A DNA stretch of 64,000 nucleotides from assembly GCF_024362695.1 (NCBI RefSeq), contig NC_065408.1, positions 4,526,001-4,590,000 on the forward strand. The letters run 5' to 3'. Positions 11,133 to 21,129 of the stretch are shown here, piece by piece. The translations under genes and the position numbers were made by a program. The first letter of the stretch is position 1, and the number at the start of each line of letters is the position of its first letter. Below the pieces are notes generated by a model. The model was given only the letters and a program-made list of their open reading frames with translations. It was not told where the DNA came from and ran no database searches. This DNA comes from Pectinophora gossypiella. Lineage: Eukaryota; Arthropoda; Insecta; Lepidoptera; Gelechiidae.

Positions 11133-11275
11133 CTAAGGTTCGCGCCCATCTGGGCACCATCAGGCCTGTTGTTCTGGGTGAGAGCCCTCAACGCTACCCA
11201 TTAATCCGGCTAAGTAGTCAATGCCATTTGCGGAAAATCTATATGAAGTCATGTCAAAAAACCAAAAAAAACGAC
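11133..11275 (+). mobile_element. Retroposon R, short 5'-truncated copy
   Basis: Starts around AAGGTTCGCGCCCATCTGGG and runs to the common end (AAATCTATATGAAGTCATG and an A-run). Followed at 11365-11430 by a fragment with ATCCCTAATAGGGTGGGCAG, as at 2935. Confidence 0.7.
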
Positions 11276-11727
11276 GTATCAAAGAACTTAAGTGAGCCAA
11301 TCAGCGCGCTTCCGTAACCTCCTTTGCCAAAGCTTGATGATAAATAATTTACATACAAAACTTAAACGCACACCCGAAATCCCTAATAGGGTGGGCAGAG
11401 CCACAAGTAATCAAAGATAATTCGTAGTTTGTACGAAGAACTAAGCAGCTGAACGTATTTTATGTTGTTTATTCCGTCCTAGTCCAGTATAATAGAAGAA
11501 AGAATAATTTATGTCCAAAAATCAAACATTACGTTACGCTTTCGGGCCCGGCTGCTATTTACTTAAGTACGTATGCAGTCCTTACATGAGCCATATCAGG
11601 GGCATATGTTTATTTTTAGTGGTTCAATAATAGGTCAGAGGTTGGTCAATGACTCACAACCTACACGAGAGAATCAACTTGGTTTTCCTAAAAGTGATTT
11701 TTTTTTATATTTCTTTGAGTGTATTAG

Positions 11728-11822
11728 AAAGCTGGATGAGGTATGGGTACTTAGTTCATCTTGCGATGCGTGTACCCTTTGACTACCCTAATTGAGATAC
11801 AGTCGTGAGCTTATGTTATGTT
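11728..11822 (+). repeat. Repeat X fragment
   Basis: AAAGCTGGATGAGGTATGGG, ACTTAGTTCATCTTGCGATG and a GTTATGTTATG tail. Confidence 0.7.
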
Positions 11823-12103
11823 ATGTTTTTTGAGAGAAGAAATTCTAGCATTAGGCGTCTATGTGGTGGTATCGTCGATGACCGCAGTTAATATGGCGGT
11901 TAGTTACTCTTGACATGGATAAGAATGAAAGATGGCTGTAGAATTTGGACTCGCTTTGTTATTCCTCTCAGGTGGACATACATTATTTGCACTGCAATTC
12001 CTTCTGATATTTGTTAGTTTGTATTTTGAATTTATGTGTTTTATCTTCGAGAGTCTTACGTATACTCATATTTTCTAAACTGATAGTACTTGTCGTTGCC
12101 ACA

Positions 12104-12440
12104 AATCCGACGACCCGATTAGGTACTCTAGGCATAGAGGCGGCCAATCAGCTCGCGACAACAAACACTTCAGAACCCCGATACCCACCCCGCTGGCGTG
12201 GTCGACGATTTCCCTCATTCAGCGCTTATCGCTATCGACTCACTGAGGTCGATTCATTTTTTCGAATATTTTCCTCTCAGACGACGCCCTGAACCGAGGT
12301 TCGCGCCCAAAATCGCGCCCAGCACCATCAAGCCTGTTGTCTTAAATTTTGTACCGGGTGAGAGCCCTCAGCACTCCTCATTTGTCCGGCGAAGTAGTTA
12401 ATGGCATTTGCGGCAAATCTGCAATAAGTCACGCCAAAAA
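12104..12440 (+). mobile_element. Retroposon R, longer copy
   Basis: Starts near CCGACGACCCGATTAGG, runs through GTCGACGATTTCCCTCATTC and ends AAATCTGCAATAAGTCACGC plus an A-run. An open frame reads GRRFPSFSAYRYRL, also present (as GRRFPSISAYRYQP) in the copy at 34735. Confidence 0.8.
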
Positions 12441-12509
12441 AAGGCCCCACAAATCAATAGACGGCAACTGGTTGTCATATTGATAGAAGCTTATATTTGA
12501 AAAATAGTA

Positions 12510-12920
12510 GTCGCAAAATGCCCAGTTCTCAAAATGGCAACTGATTTTGAAAACGGTGACTAAAACTTTTAAATCAAGTATGCCAATGTTAATAATCTAT
12601 CATGTTGTAGAGACAATAAAATCAAATGGTGTGATTATATGTAATCAGGTAGTTTCATAGGTCAAAGATAAATTATGAAATTCTGATTGCTCAATAAAGA
12701 TAGAGCAACAAAACAAAAAAACAAAAACATGTATTTTTTTCTATTTCACTTATTTATGAATTTTAATAAAGAGAAATTTAATATTAAGTGCGACATTTTG
12801 TCACTTTTTCTATGAAGTCACAGGTTGCATTTTGATACAAATTCCATAGTAATTTCGTGTTTTGACGTTTAATAAAAAATAACTGATTTAACAAAATTTT
12901 AAGTTGGAAACTACCCTATT
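12510..12920 (-). repeat. Repeat M, copy 3
   Basis: Reverse complement of the 9966 copy: ends GTTGGAAACTACCCTATT at 12917, with TGACGTTTAATAAAAAATA and TATGAAGTCACAGGTTGCAT inside. Confidence 0.75.
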
Positions 12921-13139
12921 TTGGACTACCAAAGAAACCAAAAATCGCTGTTGATAACTTTTTTGAGGCAATCAAGATTATTGAGTAAACTAAGAATTAC
13001 GATAAGTTTCACAAAGAGCTTGAATCTACAAGGTTTTTGTAAACGATGTTTCACGACCCTCCTTATAATACACAACAACACAAACATACTAGCACGAAAA
13101 CAAGGAAATAGTTACAATAAGTATTTACGTATATCTCAT

Positions 13140-13200
13140 TAGCAATTGGCGCCCTTATCGTTGAAAGCGATTTCTTCCAGGTAACCCTAAGGTGAAGAAA
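13140..13200 (-). mobile_element. LINE 3' end fragment
   Basis: GGCGCCCTTATCGTTGAAAG and CGATTTCTTCCAGGTAACC match the tail at 2768, reversed. Confidence 0.55.
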
Positions 13201-13489
13201 AGACGTGAAAATTAAAAGATGACGGGTGTTTCTTTATTACGGGATATTATTATTTAAACTAAAGGATGTATGATACGAAAAACGATAAAAATATGACAGG
13301 TCCAGTTTATTCAGAAGCGACTGCCAATAAAAAATAAATTTATTCACATAATAAACAAAACATTTACTTACAGCACAGAAATAAACTACACAAGCAATAT
13401 AAAAATAAAATTAAATAAATATTAAATTATTAAATAAAACTAAAAATGAAATAAATGAACGCCTTGCAAATTACGGAATCATATTGCTT

Positions 13490-13625
13490 TGCGGATTTTA
13501 GGTTAATCAGACTACAATGTCCTAATCAAAATGGGTACAGTTTTACAAAGTGATTTGCAGTGAATTGAACTCAGAACCTCCAGATAAGAGCGCACGCTCT
13601 TGCTACTACACCACGGAAGCCGTTC
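13490..13625 (-). mobile_element. tRNA-headed SINE remnant
   Basis: The reverse complement has GGCTTCCGTGGTGTAGTAGC and a degenerate B box (GAGGTTCTGAGTTCAATTC), followed by a body resembling SINE B/A. Confidence 0.5.
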
Positions 13626-13934
13626 AACGACCTTTCGCTTTGTACACTTAAAAGGACCTTATGGTCAACAACTCTGACGACAGTTGTCAGTGTACCTGAA
13701 GACTTCCGAGTTGGACCTTTAGGTAGATCAGACCTTTCCAAAGAACGACAGTTAAATTATTTCTCTATGACGTCAACAGTAAGGTAACTGGCAAATACTC
13801 CGCCCATACTATACGTACCCCGGTACCGAACTTGCACCAAAAATAAATTAATATAAATAAAAATAATGATTAAATAATTAAATTAATAATTAATAATAAT
13901 ATTATAATTTTGTTTTTTTTTTTAATTTATCTTA

Positions 13935-14250
13935 AGTGCAGTTTTCACTAACACAGTTGACTCGACCATTATGTATGGCGATATGGCTCATCACCTCTCA
14001 CGTTGGTACAACAGAAAGCTCGGTGAGGTGTGGGTACGGTCACGAGCATTAATATGTATACACTTTGGTACCATGTCACATTAACTTCTTTGACAAATTG
14101 AACTGTAAGTCTCACTAAATGTCAAATATGTTAGTGCGACAGAGTCCTAAAGTGGGTACATTATATTGCTCATGACTATACATAGTTCATTTTGCGATGG
14201 ATATATGCTTACTCTTATTGGAAGATAGTCGTTAGCTCATGTTATATACA
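13935..14250 (+). repeat. Repeat X with MITE K inserted
   Basis: X sequence (CTCACGTTGGTACAACAGAA, AGCTCGGTGAGGTGTGGGTAC) stops at 14037 and resumes at about 14182 with ATAGTTCATTTTGCGATGG, giving the insertion point exactly. Confidence 0.75.
14034..14181 (+). mobile_element. MITE K, copy 2
   Basis: GTACGGTCACGAGCATTAAT at the left, ATATTGCTCATGACTATAC at the right. Inner CATGTCACATTAACTTCTTT as in the 40490 copy. Confidence 0.8.
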
Positions 14251-14454
14251 ATACGTTTTGCCTGCATAATTTATGTGCGTATACAATCACATAAGGCTAT
14301 GTTTGTAATCCATAAAAAAAGTATAGGCAAAAATCAATAAGTCAACCCATAGATAGCCATAAATATAGTTTACATTGTTTATTTACTAATCATCACTAAA
14401 AGAGCCAAGAGAAAATGAAATTATTTTTGTACTATAAAGATAAACAGTGTTTGT

Positions 14455-14645
14455 AGTGGTTTGACAGTTAGGCTCACCATCTGGAGCTCCGGGTTCGATT
14501 CCCGATGGGGACATTGTCAAAATCGATTTGTGAGGCTGTCCGTTGTTTGGTAAGGGCTTTTCAGGCTTGAATCACAGGATTGTCTGAAAAAGTAATATGA
14601 TTCCGTGCTTCGGAGGACACGTTAAGCCGTTGGTCAAGTAAAATA
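14455..14645 (+). mobile_element. SINE A copy
   Basis: GTTAGGCTCACCATCTGGAG, GGGTTCGATTCCCGATGGGG (B box), TGTCCGTTGTTTGGTAAGGG, AGGCTTGAATCACAGG. Truncated after the CACGTTAAGCCGTTGGTC block. Confidence 0.85.
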
Positions 14646-15256
14646 AGATTACGTAAATTAACATAAAATATGTTGGTCGAATTGGCCATAATGGTGTTTA
14701 TGTGCCTTGAAATTTAAATCCCATATTAATTGTTATAATTGTTGTGTTAAGTCAGAGGGGGTGACCCTAGGTCTGCGCCTTACCTGGTCCAACGCCTGTC
14801 AGTGGCTGTGCAACGGGGCAATGCCGCTAGTGTAATGGGTTCGTTTGGACTAGGTCAGACTCAGAACACTTAAATTGTATTATTATAATAAAATTGTGGC
14901 CTGCTTATTAATTATTAATTAATGTCTAATAATGTGTAAATGTATGTTAACCTAACGAAATGGCTATTGTTATAAAAATAGCTATTTGCTATTATTAAAA
15001 TTTAATAAAAATAAGCATTATTATAAATAGATACCTAATATAAATAAAACCATCATCTGCTGTTTTTTCTTATACTTTTATCATGGAAAAAACCTGTATT
15101 ACTAATAGTAATTCCAAATGCAAAGTCGTGTTCGGAAGATATTTTAAATATTTATTAACGTCCGAATATTATAGTAAACTGTTTTAATAAAATACGTACT
15201 ATAAATAGATAAATTCAATCAATGAAATCAGATGTTTACAAACATGTACGAGTAAA

Positions 15257-15497
15257 ATCCTGGAAACTACTAGTAGGTACTTAGAAATACTTAGAAGTAC
15301 ATAGAAAGTACTAGTACGAGTGTCCGTAGTTTCCAAAAATGTACTAATAACACACTAGAAAATACTAGTACTTTCTAGAAGTTCATACTTACATCTAGTA
15401 GTTTCCAGGGTTTAGTTTCTAAGTCCGAGGGGGGGGGGGGGGTTCAGGGGGATTCGTACATGTTTGGAAACTACAGACACTACTAGTGGTTTCCAGA
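15257..15497. mobile_element. Foldback element with G-run
   Basis: Outer arms CCTGGAAACTACTAGTAGG and CACTACTAGTGGTTTCCAG pair. A second nested pair is AGTGTCCGTAGTTTCC and GGAAACTACAGACACT. The centre has 14 consecutive G (15429-15442). One copy seen. Confidence 0.65.
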
Positions 15498-15589
15498 GTT
15501 GATGAGATCGGTCAGGATCTCACGAGAAGAAGTTCCGTATGATATTTTGTCCTAAGTACTTTTACTATTAGTACTATTTGTCTTATTAT

Positions 15590-15775
15590 TTATATTGCAC
15601 AGAACTAAAATTTCAACAATCCATAACACATGAATACAGTACAATTTGGGCGGCCTTATTGCTATAGAGCAATTTCTAAATCCGCCTAGCATTATCCCGT
15701 TTTTCATATGGTCCGCTTACCTGAAAGTGAGAGGCAAGCCTACCAACTGGGCTGCCATGGCTTCCGACTGTAAAA
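15590..15775 (-). mobile_element. LINE 3' end and SINE C fragments
   Basis: 15590-15680 reads in reverse as the GCAATAAGGCCGCC LINE tail (here GCGGCCTTATTGC). 15685-15770 carries the SINE C tail (TTATCCCGTTTTTCATATGG) and part of its head (CTGAAAGTGAGAGGCAAGCC). Confidence 0.6.
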
Positions 15776-15940
15776 TGACTTTTGTTTTTTATTTCTAGTA
15801 CGTATAAAAGTATTTATGTTTTTTTGATAATCCTTACAAAATATAGGTGAACTTGCTAGGTGTTAAGGTTTTTTTGAAAAGGAAGGTATTTTAACATGCA
15901 TCCGTGTGGGCGCTATATCCCTTCTATAATTGCAGTACAT

Positions 15941-16226
15941 CATCATCAGCCCATGAACGTCCCCACTACTGGGGCACGGGCCTTCCCTATGGTTGGATAG
16001 GGAGATCGGGCCTTAAACCATCACGCGGGCCCAGTGCGGATTGATGGTTATTAACGACTGCTAATGCAGCCGGGACCAACGGCTTAATGTGCCTTCCGAA
16101 GCACGGAGGAGCTCGAGATGAAAACTTTTTTTGTGGTCACCCATCCTATGACCGGCTTTTGCGAAAGTTGCTTAACTTCAACAATCGCAGACCGAGCGCG
16201 TTTACCGCTGCGCACCGAGTTCCTCG
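15941..16226 (-). mobile_element. SINE D copy
   Basis: Near-identical to 48126 and 54595: CATCATCATCAGCCCATGAA, CGGGCCTTCCCTATGGTTGG, AACGACTGCTAATGCAGCCG, CTTCCGAAGCACGGAGGAGC. The 3' tail on its own strand is GCAGTGGGGACGTT...(GAT)n. Confidence 0.85.
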
Positions 16227-16429
16227 GTTTTGCAGTACATTATGTCTAAACGATCCAAAGAACTCCTTCACCTGTCGTGTGTTGTAATGTCAATGACCGA
16301 CCTAACCAACCCTGTCAAATATTATTTTGCAGCCAAAGATGACATGGCTTAATGTGACTTTATTACAATTGACTTTCATGTACGAGTTTTTTTATATATT
16401 TTTTTTATAAAACAGAAGTCGTGAGTAAC

Positions 16430-16585
16430 TGCTTAAGGTGCCCGTTGAACCACAGATCTTCTTACTTTAGAATAGTCGGGTAATCAGCTTGCAATATCCT
16501 AATCAAATTAGGAGTCTCCAAGTTATATTTGTGATATATTCCCGCTTGAATCCAAACCCGACACCTCCCGTGAGCCGAACGCTCA
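16430..16585 (-). mobile_element. SINE B, degraded
   Basis: The reverse complement keeps CGTTCGGCTCACGGGAGGTG, a weak B box, GGATATTGCAAGCTGATTACC and a GACTATTC block. Highly diverged. Confidence 0.45.
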
Positions 16586-16589
16586 CGGG

Positions 16590-16930
16590 AGCGCTGAAGG
16601 CTCTCACCCGGTACAATGTTTAAGACAACAGGCCTGAGGGTGCCCAGTTAGGCGCGAACCTCGGCTCAGGGCGTCGTCTAAGAGGAAAAATATTTGAAAG
16701 AATTAATCGACCCTAGTGGGTCGATAGCGATAAGCGCTGAATGAGGGAAATCGTCGACCACGTCAGCGGGGTCGGTATCGGGGTCCTGAAGTGTTTGGTG
16801 TTGGTGTCGCGAGCTGATTGGCTGCCTCTACGGCTAGAGTAATCGGGTCGTCGGGATCGTATATTACGTCCTTCGGACGCCGATACTTTTCGGCTCTAAG
16901 CGGAATGTATTCGGAAGCCGCAACTACCAA
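16590..16930 (-). mobile_element. Retroposon R, longest copy
   Basis: AGCGCTGAAGGCTCTCACCC, GTTTAAGACAACAGGCCTGA, GTCGACCACGTCAGCGGGGT. It extends past the usual left end into ACGTCCTTCGGACGCCGAT. Confidence 0.8.
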
Positions 16931-17753
16931 AAGTTTTGGGCCTTAGTCTGAACCAGGAACTCAGTCTAGAAGATATGACCTATATGGTGTGTGAGTTTTT
17001 GTGTGTATTTTTTTTTTCTTTTTAATATGACTGCGTTCATTATTAAGGTCCATGACCTCCTGTAACCAGTTTGCATTTCGCGATGGTTCAACTTGTTTTT
17101 TCGGAAATGTATAAAATTATGTATATATTGACACAATACAGGTAGTTTCGTATAACATCGGGGCATTGTGAAAACTTTGTGTGTGAAAATTTTGAAGCAA
17201 ATAAGAGATAAACTAAAAGATAAAAAAATAAATCGAACAAAATTTCGACTCTGACGAGACTTGAACCCACAGCTCCGGTAAAGCCAGAACGAGCACTATT
17301 TTTTTTTTCTTTTTAAATTTTATTCGTATCTGTAATCATTTTAATATCTTATTCAAAAGATCTCTTAGCTTTAATTTAACTTTTCTGTAAGAAAGATAGA
17401 AAGAAAGAAAGGAACGTTTATTATTGAAAGACGCCACACAACATAAAGCACAATATCAAAAACACAAAAAACTAGGTTTACTTATAAATATCGTGGCCAT
17501 ATCATAGAATTGATCATTTCATGAAATGATCGACCATTTCATGAAATGGTCGTATTTCATGAAATAGAACAACATTCGTTGGCCACATCATGATGTGGTT
17601 TGGCCAGATCAATGAACACAAAACGTTTAACGATATGACCAACTAAATGCATGATTACTTCATGATATGGCGAAACGTTAGCGATCATATCGTAAAATAG
17701 TAACATTATCCACCGGTAGTGGCGCTGGTGTCGCTTTGTTTTTGTTTTGCATA

Positions 17754-18080
17754 ATGGCGGCGGACAATAATTATTCTTTTGTGAACGCGAATAATACGAA
17801 TAATAATGAGCAAATACAAGAAGATTGCAGTGAAGCAATGTTTTGACACTAAGGTGAAAAGAAAAACTCGTATTAACAGTAGACAACAACTTTATTTTTA
17901 TTTTTAGGTTATATGGCAAATAATGAAGGTCGAGTGACCACGCTACGTAAATCAATGGACTATTATTGGATTTCAAAATATGATATAATTAAAACTGCGA
18001 ATGAAGAGATATTAATTTTAAAAAAGAAAAATATAGACGATGTCCGTAAAGTTTCTTTTTTTTGCCGTGACTTATTGTAG
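17754..18080 (+). pseudogene. Truncated two-exon gene inside the TIR element, join(17754..17829,17908..18080)
   Basis: Exon 1 starts ATGGCGGCGGAC and ends at a GTGAAG donor (17830). A 78-nt intron ends TTTTTATTTTTAG. The phase-1 join continues in frame through SYMANNEGRVTTLRKSMDYY and then WISKYDIIKTANEEILILKK, until a repeat-derived stop at 18078-18080. The block DYYWISKYDII...ILILKK is reminiscent of the N-terminal part of insect KRBA2-like integrase proteins; this is from memory and weak. The frame enters the R repeat at about 18056, so the gene was cut by that insertion. A 139-codon opposite-strand ORF is its shadow. Confidence 0.5.
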
Positions 18081-18112
18081 ATTTGCCGCAGATGGCATTA
18101 ACTACTTGAAAC
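18056..18112 (-). mobile_element. Retroposon R, minimal 3' end
   Basis: GTGACTTATTGTAGATTTGCC and GCAGATGGCATTAACTACTT, preceded by a T-run (its A-tail reversed). Inserted in the TIR element. Confidence 0.7.
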
Positions 18113-18655
18113 GGGATTCTATTAAAACGCATAAATGTTTTTGTCATAATTTAAATTATCATAATCCTTTTTGCATAACGTTTTTTATCATAATATTACT
18201 TTCCCATAATAACATCTAGGAATACTGGTTTGTTAAGTATAACTTATTTTTGGACTAATATTTGTTGGTATAAATTTGATTCGCATATAAATAGGCATCC
18301 ATAATTCTGTTTTAGAATAATAGTGTTTTGTTATAATTTTTACAAGGCATAACAGTAGGTTAGGGTGCGGCGGGGGTGGCCCTTGGGCCACCCCTACGCC
18401 GCCAGCATGTTTATCTTACACACGAAAAGTATACTGAATGATGACCAATGGCATGAAATAGTGTCAAAAATATGACGACGACTTCAAAGCGAGATGCAGT
18501 TACGGCGTATATGTTAACTACATCAACACTCCGTTAATCGAAAATGAATTTTTAATTTTTATTTGACTTTTAAACATTTTTGTACTTTGTACTAGAGTAA
18601 TACATTATTTCCTACCTTATTTCGCGTTTTTATTACACCACTTATCATGGACACC
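18113..18655. other. Interior of the TIR element, unrecognised
   Basis: AT-rich, apart from a GC-rich block at 18361-18410 that forms a short palindrome (GGTGGCCCTTGGGCCACC). A 21-codon open stretch at 18472 (MTTTSKRDAV...) ends at TAA and may be a coding remnant, but is too short to call. Confidence 0.35.
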
Positions 18656-19071
18656 CTAAATTAATGATATGGCCAAACGTGGATGGAAATATCATTAAAC
18701 GCTGACGTTTAAACGATATGGTCAGTTGAAGTTGGCCGTTTCATGAAATACGACCATTTCATGAAATGGTCGATCATTTCATGAAATGGTCAATTCTATG
18801 ATCTAGCCACGACATAAACAAAATAATAATTTATGCTGTTCTTACTGTTCACTTGTCACCGAGTGTTTGTTTATTTTTTATCGGTAAGGCGGCAAATATT
18901 TAAAAACAAAAATAAGTGACCTTCATTCCCTTGTTTAACTCATTAAGAAATGCTCTTTTTCAAAAACATTTTCGATCGGCCAGCTGTCAATATTGTAATT
19001 TAACCTCCCTTTGTTTTTTTGTTTGTTTAAAGTGAAAAGAAGTACAATAATTATATTATGTCATCTTCTTC

Positions 19072-19402
19072 TATCGCGTGGGTTGTGAGGTGAATTACCA
19101 ACCTCATCAACCCTGGTGTCAGGGTTATAAATGAGCCGCCAAAGGCCCCTTACATGGCTCATGTAACGATTGCTTATTTACATCAGTAAGTAGGTAGTAA
19201 TCGAGACCAACGGCTTAATTCAAATTTAACAGGCCTACGTTTTTCTCGTAAAAACTCAAAAAGGTTATAAATGAGCCGCCAAAGGCCCCTTACATGGCTC
19301 ATGTAACGATTGCTTATTTACATCAGTAAGTAGGTAGTAATCGAGACCAACGGCTTAATTCAAATTTAACAGGCCTACGTTTTTCTCGTAAAAACTCAAA
19401 AA
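19072..19402 (-). repeat. SINE B tail with an exact 140-bp tandem duplication
   Basis: 19072-19240 carries the reversed B tail (GTGAGGTGAATTACCAACCT, AGCCGCCAAAGG). The unit 19123-19262 is repeated without visible difference at 19263-19402. It spans the B tail and unrelated flank, so it duplicated after SINE insertion. Confidence 0.85.
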
Positions 19403-19924
19403 GCCTGTCAAGTGCAGATTGGCCTTGCGCAGCGAGGATTCTGTACAAACTGCCTTAAATTAACAAAGATAACATAAGGGCGTCTTTGACTACTGTATAA
19501 AAACTATTGTCTTCATGCATCGACATAGGTCGTGATTAGTTTACCAACTACAAATAAGTTTGTAATCGCAAAAATTTTTTTTTTCAGACGGTCGAGCAAA
19601 AAAATGTTTTTTTTTTCCTTTTTATGGGTTTAACTGTTACTCCTATTGTACTCCTATTGGGATAAAGTCGTAGTATAGCTTATCTTAACACTTTCAAGGA
19701 CAGAACGTCTATGCACGTTCCGATTCCAAGGCGTCATACTACCTATTATGAACCATCAATGACCCATGGTCTCTGTCCGTGAAAGGGTTAAGTGTTTTCA
19801 TTTTGAAGTTCAGAACCCAATTTATTTGCAATGCATTAGTCTCAAAAATGTCTCGATCGATTTTTAAATTGTCTATTACACTTGATAGTCATGGAATTCA
19901 CGAATTTACGCTGGACACAGGTTA

Positions 19925-20150
19925 GAAAATCAGACAGGTCAGACAAGCAGTCGCTTCTGTAAAAAACCGGATCATCAATCTTCAGGTTTGGGAAACGGGC
20001 CCTGTGAAGAACGGGATTACGCTAAGGTGGTGGTAAGATATCATCATCATCAATTTAAGAGCCACGCTCTTGTCGGTGCAGCATTTCTGTAAAATACTCT
20101 CCATGCTGCCCTATTTTTCCCTAAAAAAGTAGCATGGTGGTAAGATATAA
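19925..20150 (+). mobile_element. SINE C tail and LINE-tail fragments
   Basis: GACAAGCAGTCGCTTCTGTA, CGGGCCCTGTGAAGAACGGG (SINE C tail), then TTTAAGAGCCACGCTCTTGT, as at 41495. Confidence 0.55.
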
Positions 20151-21033
20151 GAAGAAGAAAATAAGTAGAAAAGGAAAATTTGTACGCGTACGTAGGTATG
20201 TCTTGTCTATCTATAGTATTATACACTGCATGTCTCCTTGTCACGTAGATCAGCTGGAAAAAGTCTCTTTCTTAGATATAAGCTTACCTTTACTGTCTGT
20301 TTTCTTTGTATGTTTCTTTTGTCTGTTCTCTTTTGTTCAAATAAATAAATAAGGGGTTGAGTTGGTAGAGTCAAAAATCTTTAGAAAGAAACTTGCAATG
20401 CAACTAATACTCGTAGAATTACCCGCAGTTGTTAAATAATAAGTTCACCATAAAGTTGCCTTTGGACTTTCAATAAAAATCTTCTGTTCGCAACGTGAAA
20501 GTTTTTTCACGCATCCTTATGAAAGCCATGGTGTAATAACTACACTTCTATATGCAAGCACGGTATATTATGGAAGATTTGTTTTTGTTAAGGTTGTATT
20601 TTTTAACAGCAAAACCTGTTTGGTCGGAATTATTACGGCCCGTATTTTTTGTTCACTTGTAATCGGAGAGCTGGAATAAGTACCGCAGTTTGAATTTTGA
20701 ACCCAGTCTTCAAATTAAATCCTTATCAGTTTGTATTGTCCACGGAACGAAAACAAGTTAATTAATGATTTTAACGTGGATATGGGCTCACCGAAGAGTA
20801 AAATTAAAAAAGCAGATCCCTATGTTTTGATTGCTGTATGTATATATAAATGTAGCGAAGTAAGTAACTGTCGCGAAACGTGTTATAATTTAAAACGTTG
20901 AATGTTCTGGTATTATTTGCAATAAACATTTTATTTAATATAATAGTTACAACGTTAATAAAATATAATAACATAGTCAAAGTAAATACCTACACTAAAA
21001 CCAATTCCCTATTCTAGTCAACAATAAGACCAA

Positions 21034-21053
21034 GATACATATATATGTATCTG
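21034..21053. repeat. Perfect 20-bp palindrome
   Basis: AGATACATATATATGTATCT, ten base pairs with no spacer, ten bases before the larger hairpin at 21063. Confidence 0.85.
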
Positions 21054-21062
21054 GTCCTATGA

Positions 21063-21120
21063 CAATCTTATTGAATCTTTAGGTAACAACTATTTGTTAC
21101 CTAAAGATTCAATAAGATTG
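21063..21120. repeat. Perfect 27-bp hairpin with 4-nt loop
   Basis: CAATCTTATTGAATCTTTAG continues GTAACAA, then the loop CTAT, then the exact complement. No mismatch in the stem. No repeat family matches. Confidence 0.9.
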
Positions 21121-21129
21121 TATCAGTAT

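Larger units (their letters stand above)
17491..18812 (+). mobile_element. 1.3-kb terminal-inverted-repeat transposon carrying a broken spliced gene
   Basis: Left end TCGTGGCCATATCATAGAAT, right end ATTCTATGATCTAGCCACGA. The inverted repeats run over about 75 bp and include repeated ATTTCATGAAAT palindromes. Flanking octamers TATAAATA (17483) and CATAAACA (18813) agree at six of eight positions, compatible with an 8-bp target duplication. Between the ends lie a two-exon gene start (17754-18080), an R insertion at about 18056-18110 and 550 bp without further recognised coding sequence. No complete transposase remains, so it is nonautonomous now. The superfamily is unassigned. Confidence 0.75.

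Noticed and set aside
17557..17976. 139-codon minus-strand ORF as a gene
   Set aside because: It overlaps the inverted repeat and is antisense to the spliced plus-strand frame, which has splice sites and better composition.
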